Assembly (NCBI GenBank): GCA_947589215.1
Contig: CANQCL010000006.1
Coordinates: 1 to 64,000 of the forward strand
Length of the DNA: 64,000 nucleotides
Reading direction: 5' to 3'
From: an uncultured Clostridia bacterium
GTDB lineage: Bacteria; Bacillota; Clostridia; Oscillospirales; Ruminococcaceae
A program made the position numbers and the translations under genes. Positions 54,476 to 63,938 of this stretch are shown here, piece after piece. The notes below the pieces were generated by a model. The model saw only the letters and a list, made by a program, of their open reading frames with translations, made no database searches and was not told where the DNA came from. Positions within the stretch are counted from its first letter, which is position 1, and each line of letters starts with the position of its first letter.

Positions 54476-56302
54476 ATGAACGGACTTTTGAAATTCATTA
54501 CCTGCGGAAGCGTTGACGATGGAAAATCAACTCTTATCGGTCATATGCTGTATGACGCTAAGCTTTTGTTTGCGGATCAGGAGCGCTCTTTAGAGCTGGA
54601 CAGCAAGGTCGGCTCAAGAGAGGGCAATATAGATTATTCGCTGCTTTTAGACGGTCTTATGGCAGAGCGTGAGCAGGGAATCACAATAGACGTTGCTTAC
54701 CGTTACTTCACAACTGAACGGAGATCATTTATAGTAGCTGACACGCCCGGACATGAAGAGTACACTAGAAATATGGCGGTAGGTGCGTCATTCGCAGAGC
54801 TTGCCGTTATTTTGGTAGATGCGTCTCAAGGCGTTTTGGTTCAGACAAGAAGGCACGCAAGAATTTGCTCACTTATGGGTATTAAGCACTTTGTGTTTGC
54901 CGTTAATAAAATGGATCTTATACACTTTGACCGCAACAGATTCAAGAAGATAGAAAAAGAGATAAGAATGCTCCTTGCCGAGTTTGATTACGAATCGGTA
55001 AAGATAATCCCTGTTTCTGCGACTGAGGGAGATAATATTACAACTGAGTCAGAGCATATGACATGGTATAGAGGCGGAACTCTGCTTTCTTATTTAGAGG
55101 AAATTGACGTTCACGCAGACGACGTTGAAAAGGGCTTTACAATGCCTGTTCAGAGAGTTTGCAGACCTAACCATACCTACAGAGGCTTTTCTGGTCAGAT
55201 AGAAACGGGCAAGCTAAACGTAGGCGATGAGATAACCGCTTTGCCGTCTAAGGAAAAGGCTAATGTAAAGAGCATTATTTGTGCCGGCAAAGAGGTTGAG
55301 AGTGCGAAAAAGGGTCAGGCGGTTACAGTTCAGCTTGACAAAGAGGTCGATGTTTCAAGAGGCTGTGTTCTGGTGAGCGGAGCAAGACCGACTGTTGGAA
55401 ATCTGTTCACAGCAAAGCTTCTTTGGATGGACGACAGCGAACTTGTGGCAGGTAAGAACTATCTGCTAAAGCTGGGCACAAAGAAAATTCCTGCGGTTGT
55501 TATGAACATCAAGCACAAGATAGACGTAAATACAGGCAGTGAGGTTTCTGCCGACGCAATATATAAAAATGAGATTGCCGAGTGTGATATTTCGGTATCT
55601 GAGAAAATAGTTTTTGACGAGTTTGCGCAGAACCCAACGCTGGGCGCACTTATACTGATAGACCGAATTACGCATATGACATCTGCCTGCGGAGTTGTTA
55701 TGCACAAGCTGAACAGAGCTGACAACCTGACATATCACGAGATGGATATAACTAGAGAGCAGAGAGAAAATCAAAAGGGTCAAAAGGCTAGAACTATATG
55801 GCTTACCGGACTTTCCGGTTCGGGCAAGTCTACGCTTGCGAACGCTCTGGAGAAGCGTCTGTTTGCAATAGGTAAGCATACAATGACCTTAGACGGCGAT
55901 AATGTTCGTATGGGTCTTAATAAGAATCTTGGATTTAAAGAGCAGGACAGAATAGAGAATATCAGACGTATTGCTGAGGTATCAAAGCTGATGAATGATG
56001 CAGGAGTTATCGTCATAAATTCGTTTGTTTCTCCTTATAAGCGTGACAGGCGCAATGCTAAGGAGATAATCGGCGGGGACAACTTTATCGAGGTATATGT
56101 AAGTACACCGCTTGAGGAGTGCGAGAGACGTGACGTTAAGGGTCTTTATAAAAAGGCTAGAATGGGAGAGATTCAGAATTTTACGGGCATTTCATCGCCT
56201 TACGAACCGCCTGAAAATCCCGATATATCTATAAATACCGCAGAGCACGATATTGAAACGTGTGTAGATATTCTGCTGGAACAGCTTGAAGATAAAATAT
56301 AG
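54476..56302 (+). CDS. cysNC: Fused sulfate adenylyltransferase subunit 1 / adenylylsulfate kinase (CysNC)
   Basis: A 608-residue fusion. Residues 1-430 are the CysN GTPase that drives APS synthesis (GSVDDGKST at 11-19, DTPGHEEYTRNM, NKMDLIHFDR). The rest is an APS kinase with Walker A GLSGSGKS at 445-452 and LDGDNVRMGLNKNLGF, giving PAPS. ATG 54476 is used, with GGGAGGG ahead; a longer frame would overlap cysD. No reductase for APS or PAPS is in the window. Confidence 0.95.
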   Translation: MNGLLKFITCGSVDDGKSTLIGHMLYDAKLLFADQERSLELDSKVGSREGNIDYSLLLDGLMAEREQGITIDVAYRYFTTERRSFIVADTPGHEEYTRNMAVGASFAELAVILVDASQGVLVQTRRHARICSLMGIKHFVFAVNKMDLIHFDRNRFKKIEKEIRMLLAEFDYESVKIIPVSATEGDNITTESEHMTWYRGGTLLSYLEEIDVHADDVEKGFTMPVQRVCRPNHTYRGFSGQIETGKLNVGDEITALPSKEKANVKSIICAGKEVESAKKGQAVTVQLDKEVDVSRGCVLVSGARPTVGNLFTAKLLWMDDSELVAGKNYLLKLGTKKIPAVVMNIKHKIDVNTGSEVSADAIYKNEIAECDISVSEKIVFDEFAQNPTLGALILIDRITHMTSACGVVMHKLNRADNLTYHEMDITREQRENQKGQKARTIWLTGLSGSGKSTLANALEKRLFAIGKHTMTLDGDNVRMGLNKNLGFKEQDRIENIRRIAEVSKLMNDAGVIVINSFVSPYKRDRRNAKEIIGGDNFIEVYVSTPLEECERRDVKGLYKKARMGEIQNFTGISSPYEPPENPDISINTAEHDIETCVDILLEQLEDKI

Positions 56303-56436
56303 TATTGGGTAATATACTTAATTGCAATGTTTTCTTTTAAATTTAATAGCTAAGGCGTAAGAGAAAAGAAATAATATGCTGCATGAGAGTATAACTGGTT
56401 CTTGTTTATAAAAACAAAAGAAGGAGTAAATATTAA

Positions 56437-57852
56437 ATGTCAACACTGTATCTGCATATAGGAACTCCTAAGACAGCTACGACCTCCATACAGAAGTTTT
56501 GTATGGAAAATCAGGAGGTACTGAACAAAAAAGGATTCAGCTATCCTATTTTGGACTTCAAATATCCGAAGGTAGAAATACGTCGTAACGGGCATTTTTT
56601 GGTAGGCAGGCTTTTAAACTCTGACAGTCAAGAAGACCACGAAGGGGAGTTAGCTCTTTGGAACAAGGGCTTATCAATGCTTCATAACGACTTAGAGAAG
56701 TTCGGTAACGTAATTCTGTCTGACGAAAATATTTGGCATTCATCTGTGGGAAGTAAGTTTGATTTTTGGGAGAAGTTGCAGTCTGACGCAGAGAAGAATA
56801 ATTATAAGATAAAGGTTATAGTTTATTTAAGAAGACAGGATGATTTTGCTAACTCGTGGCTGAGCCAGCAGATAAAAGAGGGCTGGAATACTTATGCAGG
56901 TGTTAAATGGGATGCATTTATACATCGTCCTAAAGGTGTGGCGCTTGACTATTACGGACTTTTGGAGAAAATAGCAGAAATTATAGGTAAGGAGAATATA
57001 ATAGTCAGAATTTTTGAAAGGAAGCGTTTTTTGGAAAACGGCGGAACTATATACTCAGATTTTCTTGATGCAATCGGTCTTGAATACACTGATGAATTTC
57101 AAGTTGTAACAGAGGAGACAAATCCTTCTTTAACAGCGAACAGCCAGGAGATAAGGAGAGTAATCAATACAATACTTACAGATACAGATTCTACACGTTC
57201 ATTTCTAAGAAAGATCTCAGAGGAATGCGAAAGGTTAAAGAGCCCTGATAATGTTTTTGAGATGCTTACCGAAGATGAAGCCGACAGCTTTATGAAAAAG
57301 TACGCTGAGGGTAACGCTGCTATTGCAAGGGAGTATCTTGGTTTGGAAAGTGATGAGCTTTTTTCTCCAAAATCCAGAGCGGCAGCAAGATGGACGCCTC
57401 AAAATGATTTTATGCACGAGGACATAATTCGTTTTTTCGGAATGATAGCTGTAATCCAGAAAGAGGAAATTGATGATTTAAAAGATCAGCTTCAGCGTGA
57501 AAAGAAAAACAGAGAGAAATCTGCAAATGTGTTCTTGAAAAATTATAAAGGCGAAGAGCTTGTAGATTCAGAAGAAATAAAGAAAGGAATTGCTAATGTC
57601 GGTGAGCAGGTTCTTGAGTATAAAAAAGAGATGAAAGCTGTCTCGGCTGAGAGTGAAAAGTCTAAGATCCTTCGTGATAAAGTGAAGTCTATGGACGCTC
57701 AGATACTTAGCCTTAAGAATGATATTTTTACTCTTAGAAGAGTAAATGAAGAGCTTAGAAAGAATAATGAAGAACTTAAAAAGACTATTGAGAGAGTAGT
57801 TTATAAGCTTAAACACCCGCTGTCTATTATTAAAGATAAATTTAAAAAATAA
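56437..57852 (+). CDS. PAPS-dependent sulfotransferase with C-terminal coiled coil
   Basis: A 471-residue protein. The PAPS 5'-phosphosulfate loop is HIGTPKTATTSIQ (residues 7-19), and LRRQDDFANSW with R132-R133 and S140 fits the 3'-phosphate-binding motif. From about residue 345 the protein turns to a long, highly charged coiled coil, ending in a basic KLKHPLSIIKDKFKK that might touch membrane. There is no signal peptide. The acceptor is unknown: polysaccharide, lipid or small molecule are all possible. It lies 134 bases after cysNC on the same strand, with AGAAGGAG upstream; no separate strong promoter seen. Confidence 0.78.
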   Translation: MSTLYLHIGTPKTATTSIQKFCMENQEVLNKKGFSYPILDFKYPKVEIRRNGHFLVGRLLNSDSQEDHEGELALWNKGLSMLHNDLEKFGNVILSDENIWHSSVGSKFDFWEKLQSDAEKNNYKIKVIVYLRRQDDFANSWLSQQIKEGWNTYAGVKWDAFIHRPKGVALDYYGLLEKIAEIIGKENIIVRIFERKRFLENGGTIYSDFLDAIGLEYTDEFQVVTEETNPSLTANSQEIRRVINTILTDTDSTRSFLRKISEECERLKSPDNVFEMLTEDEADSFMKKYAEGNAAIAREYLGLESDELFSPKSRAAARWTPQNDFMHEDIIRFFGMIAVIQKEEIDDLKDQLQREKKNREKSANVFLKNYKGEELVDSEEIKKGIANVGEQVLEYKKEMKAVSAESEKSKILRDKVKSMDAQILSLKNDIFTLRRVNEELRKNNEELKKTIERVVYKLKHPLSIIKDKFKK

Positions 57853-57853
57853 G

Positions 57854-57894
57854 ATAAAGCGTTCGGATATGTAAAGTATTCCGAACGCTTTTCT
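57854..57894. terminator. Shared-type terminator after the sulfotransferase
   Basis: AAAGCGTTCGGA/TCCGAACGCTTTT with a longer loop. Its stem is that of the hairpins at 6528 and 39977, here without the ATCC repeat block. Confidence 0.8.
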
Positions 57895-57956
57895 AATATC
57901 TGCAAGAGCATTTTTTTATACATCATGTCACAAATTAAAACCTATTGTAATACGCT

Positions 57957-57968
57957 GTTTGCGACAAT
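57957..57968 (-). promoter_or_regulatory. Possible Spo0A box upstream of spoIIE
   Basis: The minus strand reads TTGTCGCA, one mismatch from the 0A box TTGTCGAA, about 50 bases before spoIIE, which Spo0A activates in Bacillus. Promoter elements are not clear enough to place. Confidence 0.4.
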
Positions 57969-58017
57969 TTTTCTTTCATACACATTGTAATATTTTATTA
58001 TCTACAGAGAGAAATAT

Positions 58018-60327
58018 ATGTGTAGAAATTTTGGAGACAATGGTGATAGGATGTTAAATTTTCAGGTTTTAGAAAAGAACGAAGAAAAGATAAAAAGCTT
58101 TTCTTTAATGGGACTTGCAATGGTGTTAGGATACATATCCAGCAAAGGAAATATACTGGGTTTTAATTCGCCGGTCAATATTGTGATAGTTTCAATATCC
58201 GGCTTCAGTTCAATACCTGCGTTTATATCGGCAGTGCTGTCATATGTAATTAACGGGAATATTGCAGAGGGAATACCAAGTATATGTGCGATGACTACAA
58301 TAGTTGTTTTAAAGACGTTTATTTTTCCCCATACATATAATAATTCACCTTTTTCGCTTGCAGTTATGTCAGGTGCGGTGACTTTGTTTTTCGGAGCGCT
58401 GTTCAGTCTAGTTATACCGACAAGAGCAGAAGCGACTATATATAGGTGTCTTTCAGCTATACTGTGTTTTTTTCTAGTATTTTTTTCAAAGTATTGCTAT
58501 GAAAATTATAAGAAAACTGGAACGATAAGTATAAAGGGTTTAAACGGAGTGGGTTTGAGCATACTATATGTAATGCTCGTAGCAACCCTGACTTCTGTGT
58601 CAATTTTGGGTATAAATTTAGGACGTGCTTTTGGTGTAGTGATAATGCTTTTTGGCGTAAACAGGTATAAGCACATTGGAGGCGCTGTGTGCGGTGCGCT
58701 TGCAACCTGCGGAATGATTTTGTGCGCCCCCGAGCTTGCAAAGAACACCCTGCTTCTTGCGACTTCAGGATTAATTTGCGGTGCTTTTGCATCTTTCGGG
58801 ATTGCGGCTATTATTATTGTGTTTATAGGTGTGTCGCTTGTGTCTTTAATAACTATAGGTATGAACCCCGATACATTTAAGCTGTTTGCCGACTTGATTG
58901 CAGGGGCTGTGATTTATCTTGCCCTACCTGAGGCAAAGGTAACAGGCGCACTAAAGCTTGTCAGCGGAACAAATAAGGCAACCGAAATTTCAAACAAGAC
59001 CGTTTCATCAAAGCTTTCATTTGCTTCAAACGCTTTATCAGATGTTAAAAACCAAATTTCCACTGTAACAGAGGCTATGGAAAAGAAGGTCACTCCGACG
59101 CAGTTGGGCAAGCTTGTAAAGAACAGCGTATGCAGAGAGTGTCCTATGAACGCTATCTGTTGGCAGAGAAAAGAGGGCGAAACTAAAAGTGTTTTTACAC
59201 AGCTACAAAGGAAGATAGCTTGCTTTGAAAAGCTAAGTGAGGAAGATATAGATAAGAAACACCCGGAATGCATAAGAAAAGAGCTTTTGGCAAATACATA
59301 TAATATGATGTATACAAATATGCTGTTTGAACAGAGTTCATCAAGAAAGTTAAAAGAGATGAGAGAGTTTCTTTCAACGCAGCTTGAAACTATGGGTAAT
59401 GTTCTCGATGATATTTCGCATGACGTTTCAAAGCTGTCTAATGTAGATGTTGGGCTGTCGTCGAGAGCAAGCGAGCTTGTAAGGCGTCTGGGCGGAGAAA
59501 ATCAGCGAGCGTGTATTTATGTTGATGAGCGAAAAATGCTTAGGTGCGAGATTTTTTACAGTTCACAGTCTCGAATAGACGCAGTAAGGCTGACAGTTGA
59601 GTTAAGTGATATAACAGGCTGCGAGCTTGAAATGCCCAGAAAGGTAACAATAGGCGACACAACAAGGCTTGAATACTCAGAGAAACCGATGTATTCACTG
59701 TCACAGGGATTTTATCAATCGGCAGGAGAGCCGGGACAGCATTCGGGTGATTACTATGAAAAGCTTACCATTAACAACACCGAAAGTTATATAATCCTCT
59801 CCGACGGTATGGGAAAAGGAAACAGAGCAAGACTTGATTCAATGTTTACGGTAAATCTAACAGCACGTCTTTTGACAGCAGGCGTATCTAACGAGACAAC
59901 CGTTAAGCTGTTAAATTCAGTATTGCAGGTTAAGTGCTGGGAGGAATCATTTGCGACGCTTGATTTGGTTCAGTTTGATTTGTGCGGAGGTTACTTGAAT
60001 ATTTTGAAAGCCGGAGCAGGTCCCAGCTATATTTACCGAGACGGAGAGCTTAAAAAAATAGAGGGTTATGCCTTCCCGCTCGGAATACTGTCGGAGACAA
60101 GCGTGAACCAGATAAGGAATAAGCTTTTCAAAAATGATATGGTGATAATATGCAGTGACGGCGTCAGCGAGAGCGCCGTGAGAGCAGTTTTCAGAAACAG
60201 AAAGGAAGCTTCAAAAATGAATCCCGAAGATGTTTCGAGGGCGATAGGCGAGATTGCTTACGAAAAAAGCACAGTTTCAAAGCCTGATGATATAACTGTG
60301 ATTTGCAGTAAAATAGGAAAAAAATAA
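58018..60327 (+). CDS. spoIIE: Stage II sporulation protein E (serine phosphatase)
   Basis: A PP2C-type phosphatase that dephosphorylates the anti-anti-sigma factor SpoIIAA to release sigma-F in the forespore. About ten membrane helices fill residues 20-310, then a central regulatory region with Cys-rich CRECPMNAICW, and the phosphatase domain with IILSDGMGKGNRARLD and IICSDGVSESAVRA. The start may be ATG 58018 or ATG 58051; neither has a perfect ribosome binding site. This gene marks an endospore lineage. Confidence 0.92.
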   Translation: MCRNFGDNGDRMLNFQVLEKNEEKIKSFSLMGLAMVLGYISSKGNILGFNSPVNIVIVSISGFSSIPAFISAVLSYVINGNIAEGIPSICAMTTIVVLKTFIFPHTYNNSPFSLAVMSGAVTLFFGALFSLVIPTRAEATIYRCLSAILCFFLVFFSKYCYENYKKTGTISIKGLNGVGLSILYVMLVATLTSVSILGINLGRAFGVVIMLFGVNRYKHIGGAVCGALATCGMILCAPELAKNTLLLATSGLICGAFASFGIAAIIIVFIGVSLVSLITIGMNPDTFKLFADLIAGAVIYLALPEAKVTGALKLVSGTNKATEISNKTVSSKLSFASNALSDVKNQISTVTEAMEKKVTPTQLGKLVKNSVCRECPMNAICWQRKEGETKSVFTQLQRKIACFEKLSEEDIDKKHPECIRKELLANTYNMMYTNMLFEQSSSRKLKEMREFLSTQLETMGNVLDDISHDVSKLSNVDVGLSSRASELVRRLGGENQRACIYVDERKMLRCEIFYSSQSRIDAVRLTVELSDITGCELEMPRKVTIGDTTRLEYSEKPMYSLSQGFYQSAGEPGQHSGDYYEKLTINNTESYIILSDGMGKGNRARLDSMFTVNLTARLLTAGVSNETTVKLLNSVLQVKCWEESFATLDLVQFDLCGGYLNILKAGAGPSYIYRDGELKKIEGYAFPLGILSETSVNQIRNKLFKNDMVIICSDGVSESAVRAVFRNRKEASKMNPEDVSRAIGEIAYEKSTVSKPDDITVICSKIGKK

Positions 60328-60655
60328 TCATTTAACGATTCATGAATATTATAGCTCAATTTTCTTTGGATATTTTGCACAAATAAAGATTATATTTTCT
60401 GTAAGATTTATAAAAATAATACAAAAAGTATTGTAAAAAAAGCCAAAAAGGTGTAGACTATAAGAAGAAAATCAGCGAATTACCAGCGACGATGCACTAT
60501 GTTATTAATTAATGTGGTACAATAGCAGCTAGTAATTAGAAGTTGGAAACCAAAAGAGTATGCTGGGAACAAGTATTGATTTTTCGTTTAGTTCTAATAT
60601 TTAGTTTCTTGTCTTTGGCAACTGGTCTCTTGCTTCTAAAACCGGAGGTAACGAT
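60328..60655. other. Intergenic region before glgB with heptad-type repeat traces
   Basis: No gene seen. From 60528 there are degenerate heptads: TAATTAGAAGTTGGAAACC and, on the other strand sense, TTAGTTTCTTGTC, TCTCTTGCTTCT. CCGGAGGTAACG at 60643-60654 is the glgB ribosome binding site. I do not see a strong promoter. Confidence 0.55.
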
Positions 60656-62659
60656 ATGGACATAATTCCTGAAAGCTATAAAGCGCCATTGCATCTTTTT
60701 CACGAGGGAAAGAATTTTGAAGCTTATAAATTTTTCGGCAGTATAAAGGGTGAAAAGGACGGTCAGACCGGATATTTTTTCAGGGTGTGGGCTCCTCATG
60801 CTCGGGCTGTTTCGGTCGTGGGAGACTTTAATTACTGGGACGAGACAAAAAACCCAATGGAGAAAATTGCTGCAACAGAGGTATGGGAGACTTTTATTTC
60901 AGGTATTGAAAAATACGATTCATATAAATACTGTGTTACGGCACGTTCGGGAAAAAGGATTATGAAATCCGATCCATACGGCACTCATATGGAGACAGCT
61001 CCTGCCACTGCGACAAAGCTTTATGAAATTGACAGCTTTGAGTGGACTGACAATGCGTGGCAGAAAAAAACAAATAAAATTGATATATTAAACTCACCTA
61101 TAAATATTTATGAGGTCAACTTAGGCTCGTGGCGAAAGTATGAGGACGGGAATTTCCTGTCATATACTAAGTTTGCTGAGGAGATCATACCATATGTTAC
61201 AGATATGGGTTATACTCATGTTGAATTTATGCCGCTGGCGGAGTTTCCTTTTGACGGCTCGTGGGGTTATCAGTGTATAGGTTATTACGCTCCTACGTCA
61301 CGTTTTGGAACGCCTGAGGATTTTATGAAGATGGTCGATATGTTCCACAATGCAGATATAGGTGTGATACTCGACTGGGTACCTGCTCATTTTCCTAAGG
61401 ACGAGGCAGGCTTGTTTGAATGGGACGGCGAACCTTGCTATGAGTACAGCGACCCACGAAAGGGCGAGCATTACTCGTGGGGAACAAAGGTGTTTGACTA
61501 CGGAAAGCCAGAGGTAAGGTCTTTTCTTATATCAAATGCGGTTTACTGGCTTGAGAAGTACCACATTGACGGTCTTAGAGTTGATGCAGTTGCGTCTATG
61601 CTTTATCTCGACTACGACAGGCGTGACGGCGAGTGGTTACCCAATAAAAACGGCGGTAACGAAAATCTGGAGGCAATAGAGTTTTTGCAGGAGCTTAATA
61701 CTGAGGTGTTTAGGAAGTTCCCGAAAGCTATGATGATAGCTGAAGAATCGACAGCGTGGCCTATGGTTTCAAAACCTGTCAGCGACGGAGGATTGGGCTT
61801 TAACTTCAAGTGGAATATGGGTTGGATGAACGATATGCTTATGTATATGTCGCAGGACCCTGTCAACAGGGCGTTTCACCATAATGCTCTTACGTTTTCT
61901 TTCTTCTATGCGTTCTCGGAGAATTTTATTCTGCCTATTTCTCACGACGAGGTCGTGCACGGCAAGGGCTCGCTTGTTAATAAGATGTTCGGTGATACCG
62001 ACCAAAAGTTTGCACAGGCGAGAGCGTTTTTGGCTTATATGACCGCTCACCCAGGAAAGAAGCTTCTGTTTATGGGGAGCGAGTTCGCCCAGTTTAGAGA
62101 GTGGGATTATGAAAACGGGCTTGAGTGGTTTATGATAGATAAGTTTGAAAACCACAGGAATTTTCAGAAATTTGTTAAAAATCTCAACCATTTTTATAAA
62201 GATAATAAGCCTATGTGGGAAATCGATTATTCGTGGGAGGGATTCTCGTGGATATCGAATGATGACTACAAGCAAAGCATAATAATATTCAGAAGAATAG
62301 ACAAAAGCGGTGATGAAATAATTACTGTATGTAACTTTGTCCCCGTTGGACGTGAGGTGTATTCGTTCGGTGTGCCGAGAGCGGGAGTATATGAGGAGGT
62401 GTTTAACTCAACATCTCATGACGGAAGCCCTGTTACAAATAAGCCGGTAAGAACGTCCGCTGTGGCAATGCATGGCTTCGACAGGTCGATAACTATAAAA
62501 ATACCGCCGTTTTCTGTTATGTATTTTAAACGCAGAAAAACACAGGGAAAACCGTCAAATAAGGCGGATGGCAATAAGGGTAATAAAAAACCGGCGGCAT
62601 CAAAAACGTCTGAAAAAACAGCAAAGAAAAAGTCTGCTGACAGTAAGCAGACAAAATAA
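60656..62659 (+). CDS. glgB: 1,4-alpha-glucan branching enzyme
   Basis: Adds alpha-1,6 branches to glycogen. A 667-residue GH13 protein with CBM48 (YFFRVWAPHARAVSVVGDFN), the region FDGSWGYQCIGYYAP, nucleophile Asp in IDGLRVDAVASMLY, acid/base Glu in MIAEEST and the Asp in SHDEVVHGKGS. The last 40 residues are a Lys/Ser/Ala-rich tail that is not part of the family. glgC follows by 55 bases. Confidence 0.95.
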   Translation: MDIIPESYKAPLHLFHEGKNFEAYKFFGSIKGEKDGQTGYFFRVWAPHARAVSVVGDFNYWDETKNPMEKIAATEVWETFISGIEKYDSYKYCVTARSGKRIMKSDPYGTHMETAPATATKLYEIDSFEWTDNAWQKKTNKIDILNSPINIYEVNLGSWRKYEDGNFLSYTKFAEEIIPYVTDMGYTHVEFMPLAEFPFDGSWGYQCIGYYAPTSRFGTPEDFMKMVDMFHNADIGVILDWVPAHFPKDEAGLFEWDGEPCYEYSDPRKGEHYSWGTKVFDYGKPEVRSFLISNAVYWLEKYHIDGLRVDAVASMLYLDYDRRDGEWLPNKNGGNENLEAIEFLQELNTEVFRKFPKAMMIAEESTAWPMVSKPVSDGGLGFNFKWNMGWMNDMLMYMSQDPVNRAFHHNALTFSFFYAFSENFILPISHDEVVHGKGSLVNKMFGDTDQKFAQARAFLAYMTAHPGKKLLFMGSEFAQFREWDYENGLEWFMIDKFENHRNFQKFVKNLNHFYKDNKPMWEIDYSWEGFSWISNDDYKQSIIIFRRIDKSGDEIITVCNFVPVGREVYSFGVPRAGVYEEVFNSTSHDGSPVTNKPVRTSAVAMHGFDRSITIKIPPFSVMYFKRRKTQGKPSNKADGNKGNKKPAASKTSEKTAKKKSADSKQTK

Positions 62660-62714
62660 AAGAAATTCTGATTTATATAAATTATTTTTAAAACAGTCAA
62701 GTAGGTGAATGTTT

Positions 62715-63923
62715 ATGTTTAACAAAAAAGAATGCGTCGCAATGCTTTTAGCAGGCGGTCAGGGAAGCAGACTTTACGCTCTTACACAGAAGGTCGCAAA
62801 GCCTGCAGTGCCGTTCGGCGGAAAGTACAGGATAATAGATTTTCCGCTGTCTAATTGCGTAAACTCGGGAATTGACACGGTCGGCGTTTTAACGCAGTAT
62901 CAGCCGCTGGTTATGAACGACTATATCGGAAACGGTCAGCCTTGGGATTTGGACAGACTGCACGGCGGCGTTCATATTCTTGCGCCGTATCAGTCACAGT
63001 CGGGGGCAAACTGGTATCAGGGTACTGCTAATGCAATTTATCAGAATCTTTCGTTTATAGAGAGGTACGACCCCGAATATGTTATAATTCTATCGGGCGA
63101 CCATATTTATAAGATGGATTACGACAAGATGCTCAGTTACCACAAGGAAAAGGGTGCGGCGGCTACCATTGCAGTGATCAATGTGCCTATCGATGAGGCT
63201 TCACGTTTTGGAATTATGTTTGCCCACGAGGACGGGCAGATTTATGACTTCGTAGAGAAACCCCCTGAGCCTAAGAGCACTCTTGCTTCAATGGGAATAT
63301 ACATTTTCAACTTTGACATTTTGAAAAAGTATCTCACTGAAAACGAGAACGACACATCAGATAATAACTCGAAAGACTTCGGCAAGGATATAATACCTGC
63401 GCTTTTGCGTGATAACCAGAAGCTTTTCGCTTACCGCTTTGACGGCTACTGGAAAGATGTTGGTACTATCGACAGTCTATGGGAGGCTAATATGGATTTG
63501 ATAAATCCGAATATCCCTATAGACTTGTACGATCCCGCTTGGAAGATATATTCGAGAAATCCGGGACTTCCTCCGCAGGTTATCGGAAAGGACGCTAAAA
63601 TTCAGAACTCGATGGTAACAGAGGGCTGCGTTATAGACGGAACAGTTGACTTTTCAATGCTTTCAGACGGGGTAACTATTGAAAAGGATGCAGTAGTTAC
63701 AGATTCAATAATTATGCCGGGAGCGATTATCCGTTCGGGAGCAAGAGTAGAATATGCTATAATCGGTGAAAATTCAGAGATCTGTGAGGGCGTTCATGTA
63801 GGCAGGCGCCCTGAGGATATGCCTAACAGAGACGAATGGGGAGTTGCGGTCGTTGGTCAGGATATAAAAATTTCTTCCGGCTCTGTGGTTGCGCCTAAAC
63901 AAATTATTTCGGAGAATATGTAG
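62715..63923 (+). CDS. glgC: Glucose-1-phosphate adenylyltransferase
   Basis: Makes ADP-glucose. A 402-residue protein with [45 protein letters not shown] and the left-handed helix at the C-terminus. ATG 62715 is preferred over ATG 62709 because AGGTGA (62703-62708) gives a proper 6-base spacing only to the former. glgD follows, and the two form a mixed enzyme in Firmicutes. Confidence 0.95.
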   Translation: MFNKKECVAMLLAGGQGSRLYALTQKVAKPAVPFGGKYRIIDFPLSNCVNSGIDTVGVLTQYQPLVMNDYIGNGQPWDLDRLHGGVHILAPYQSQSGANWYQGTANAIYQNLSFIERYDPEYVIILSGDHIYKMDYDKMLSYHKEKGAAATIAVINVPIDEASRFGIMFAHEDGQIYDFVEKPPEPKSTLASMGIYIFNFDILKKYLTENENDTSDNNSKDFGKDIIPALLRDNQKLFAYRFDGYWKDVGTIDSLWEANMDLINPNIPIDLYDPAWKIYSRNPGLPPQVIGKDAKIQNSMVTEGCVIDGTVDFSMLSDGVTIEKDAVVTDSIIMPGAIIRSGARVEYAIIGENSEICEGVHVGRRPEDMPNRDEWGVAVVGQDIKISSGSVVAPKQIISENM

Positions 63924-63938
63924 AGAGGATGAGCTTTT

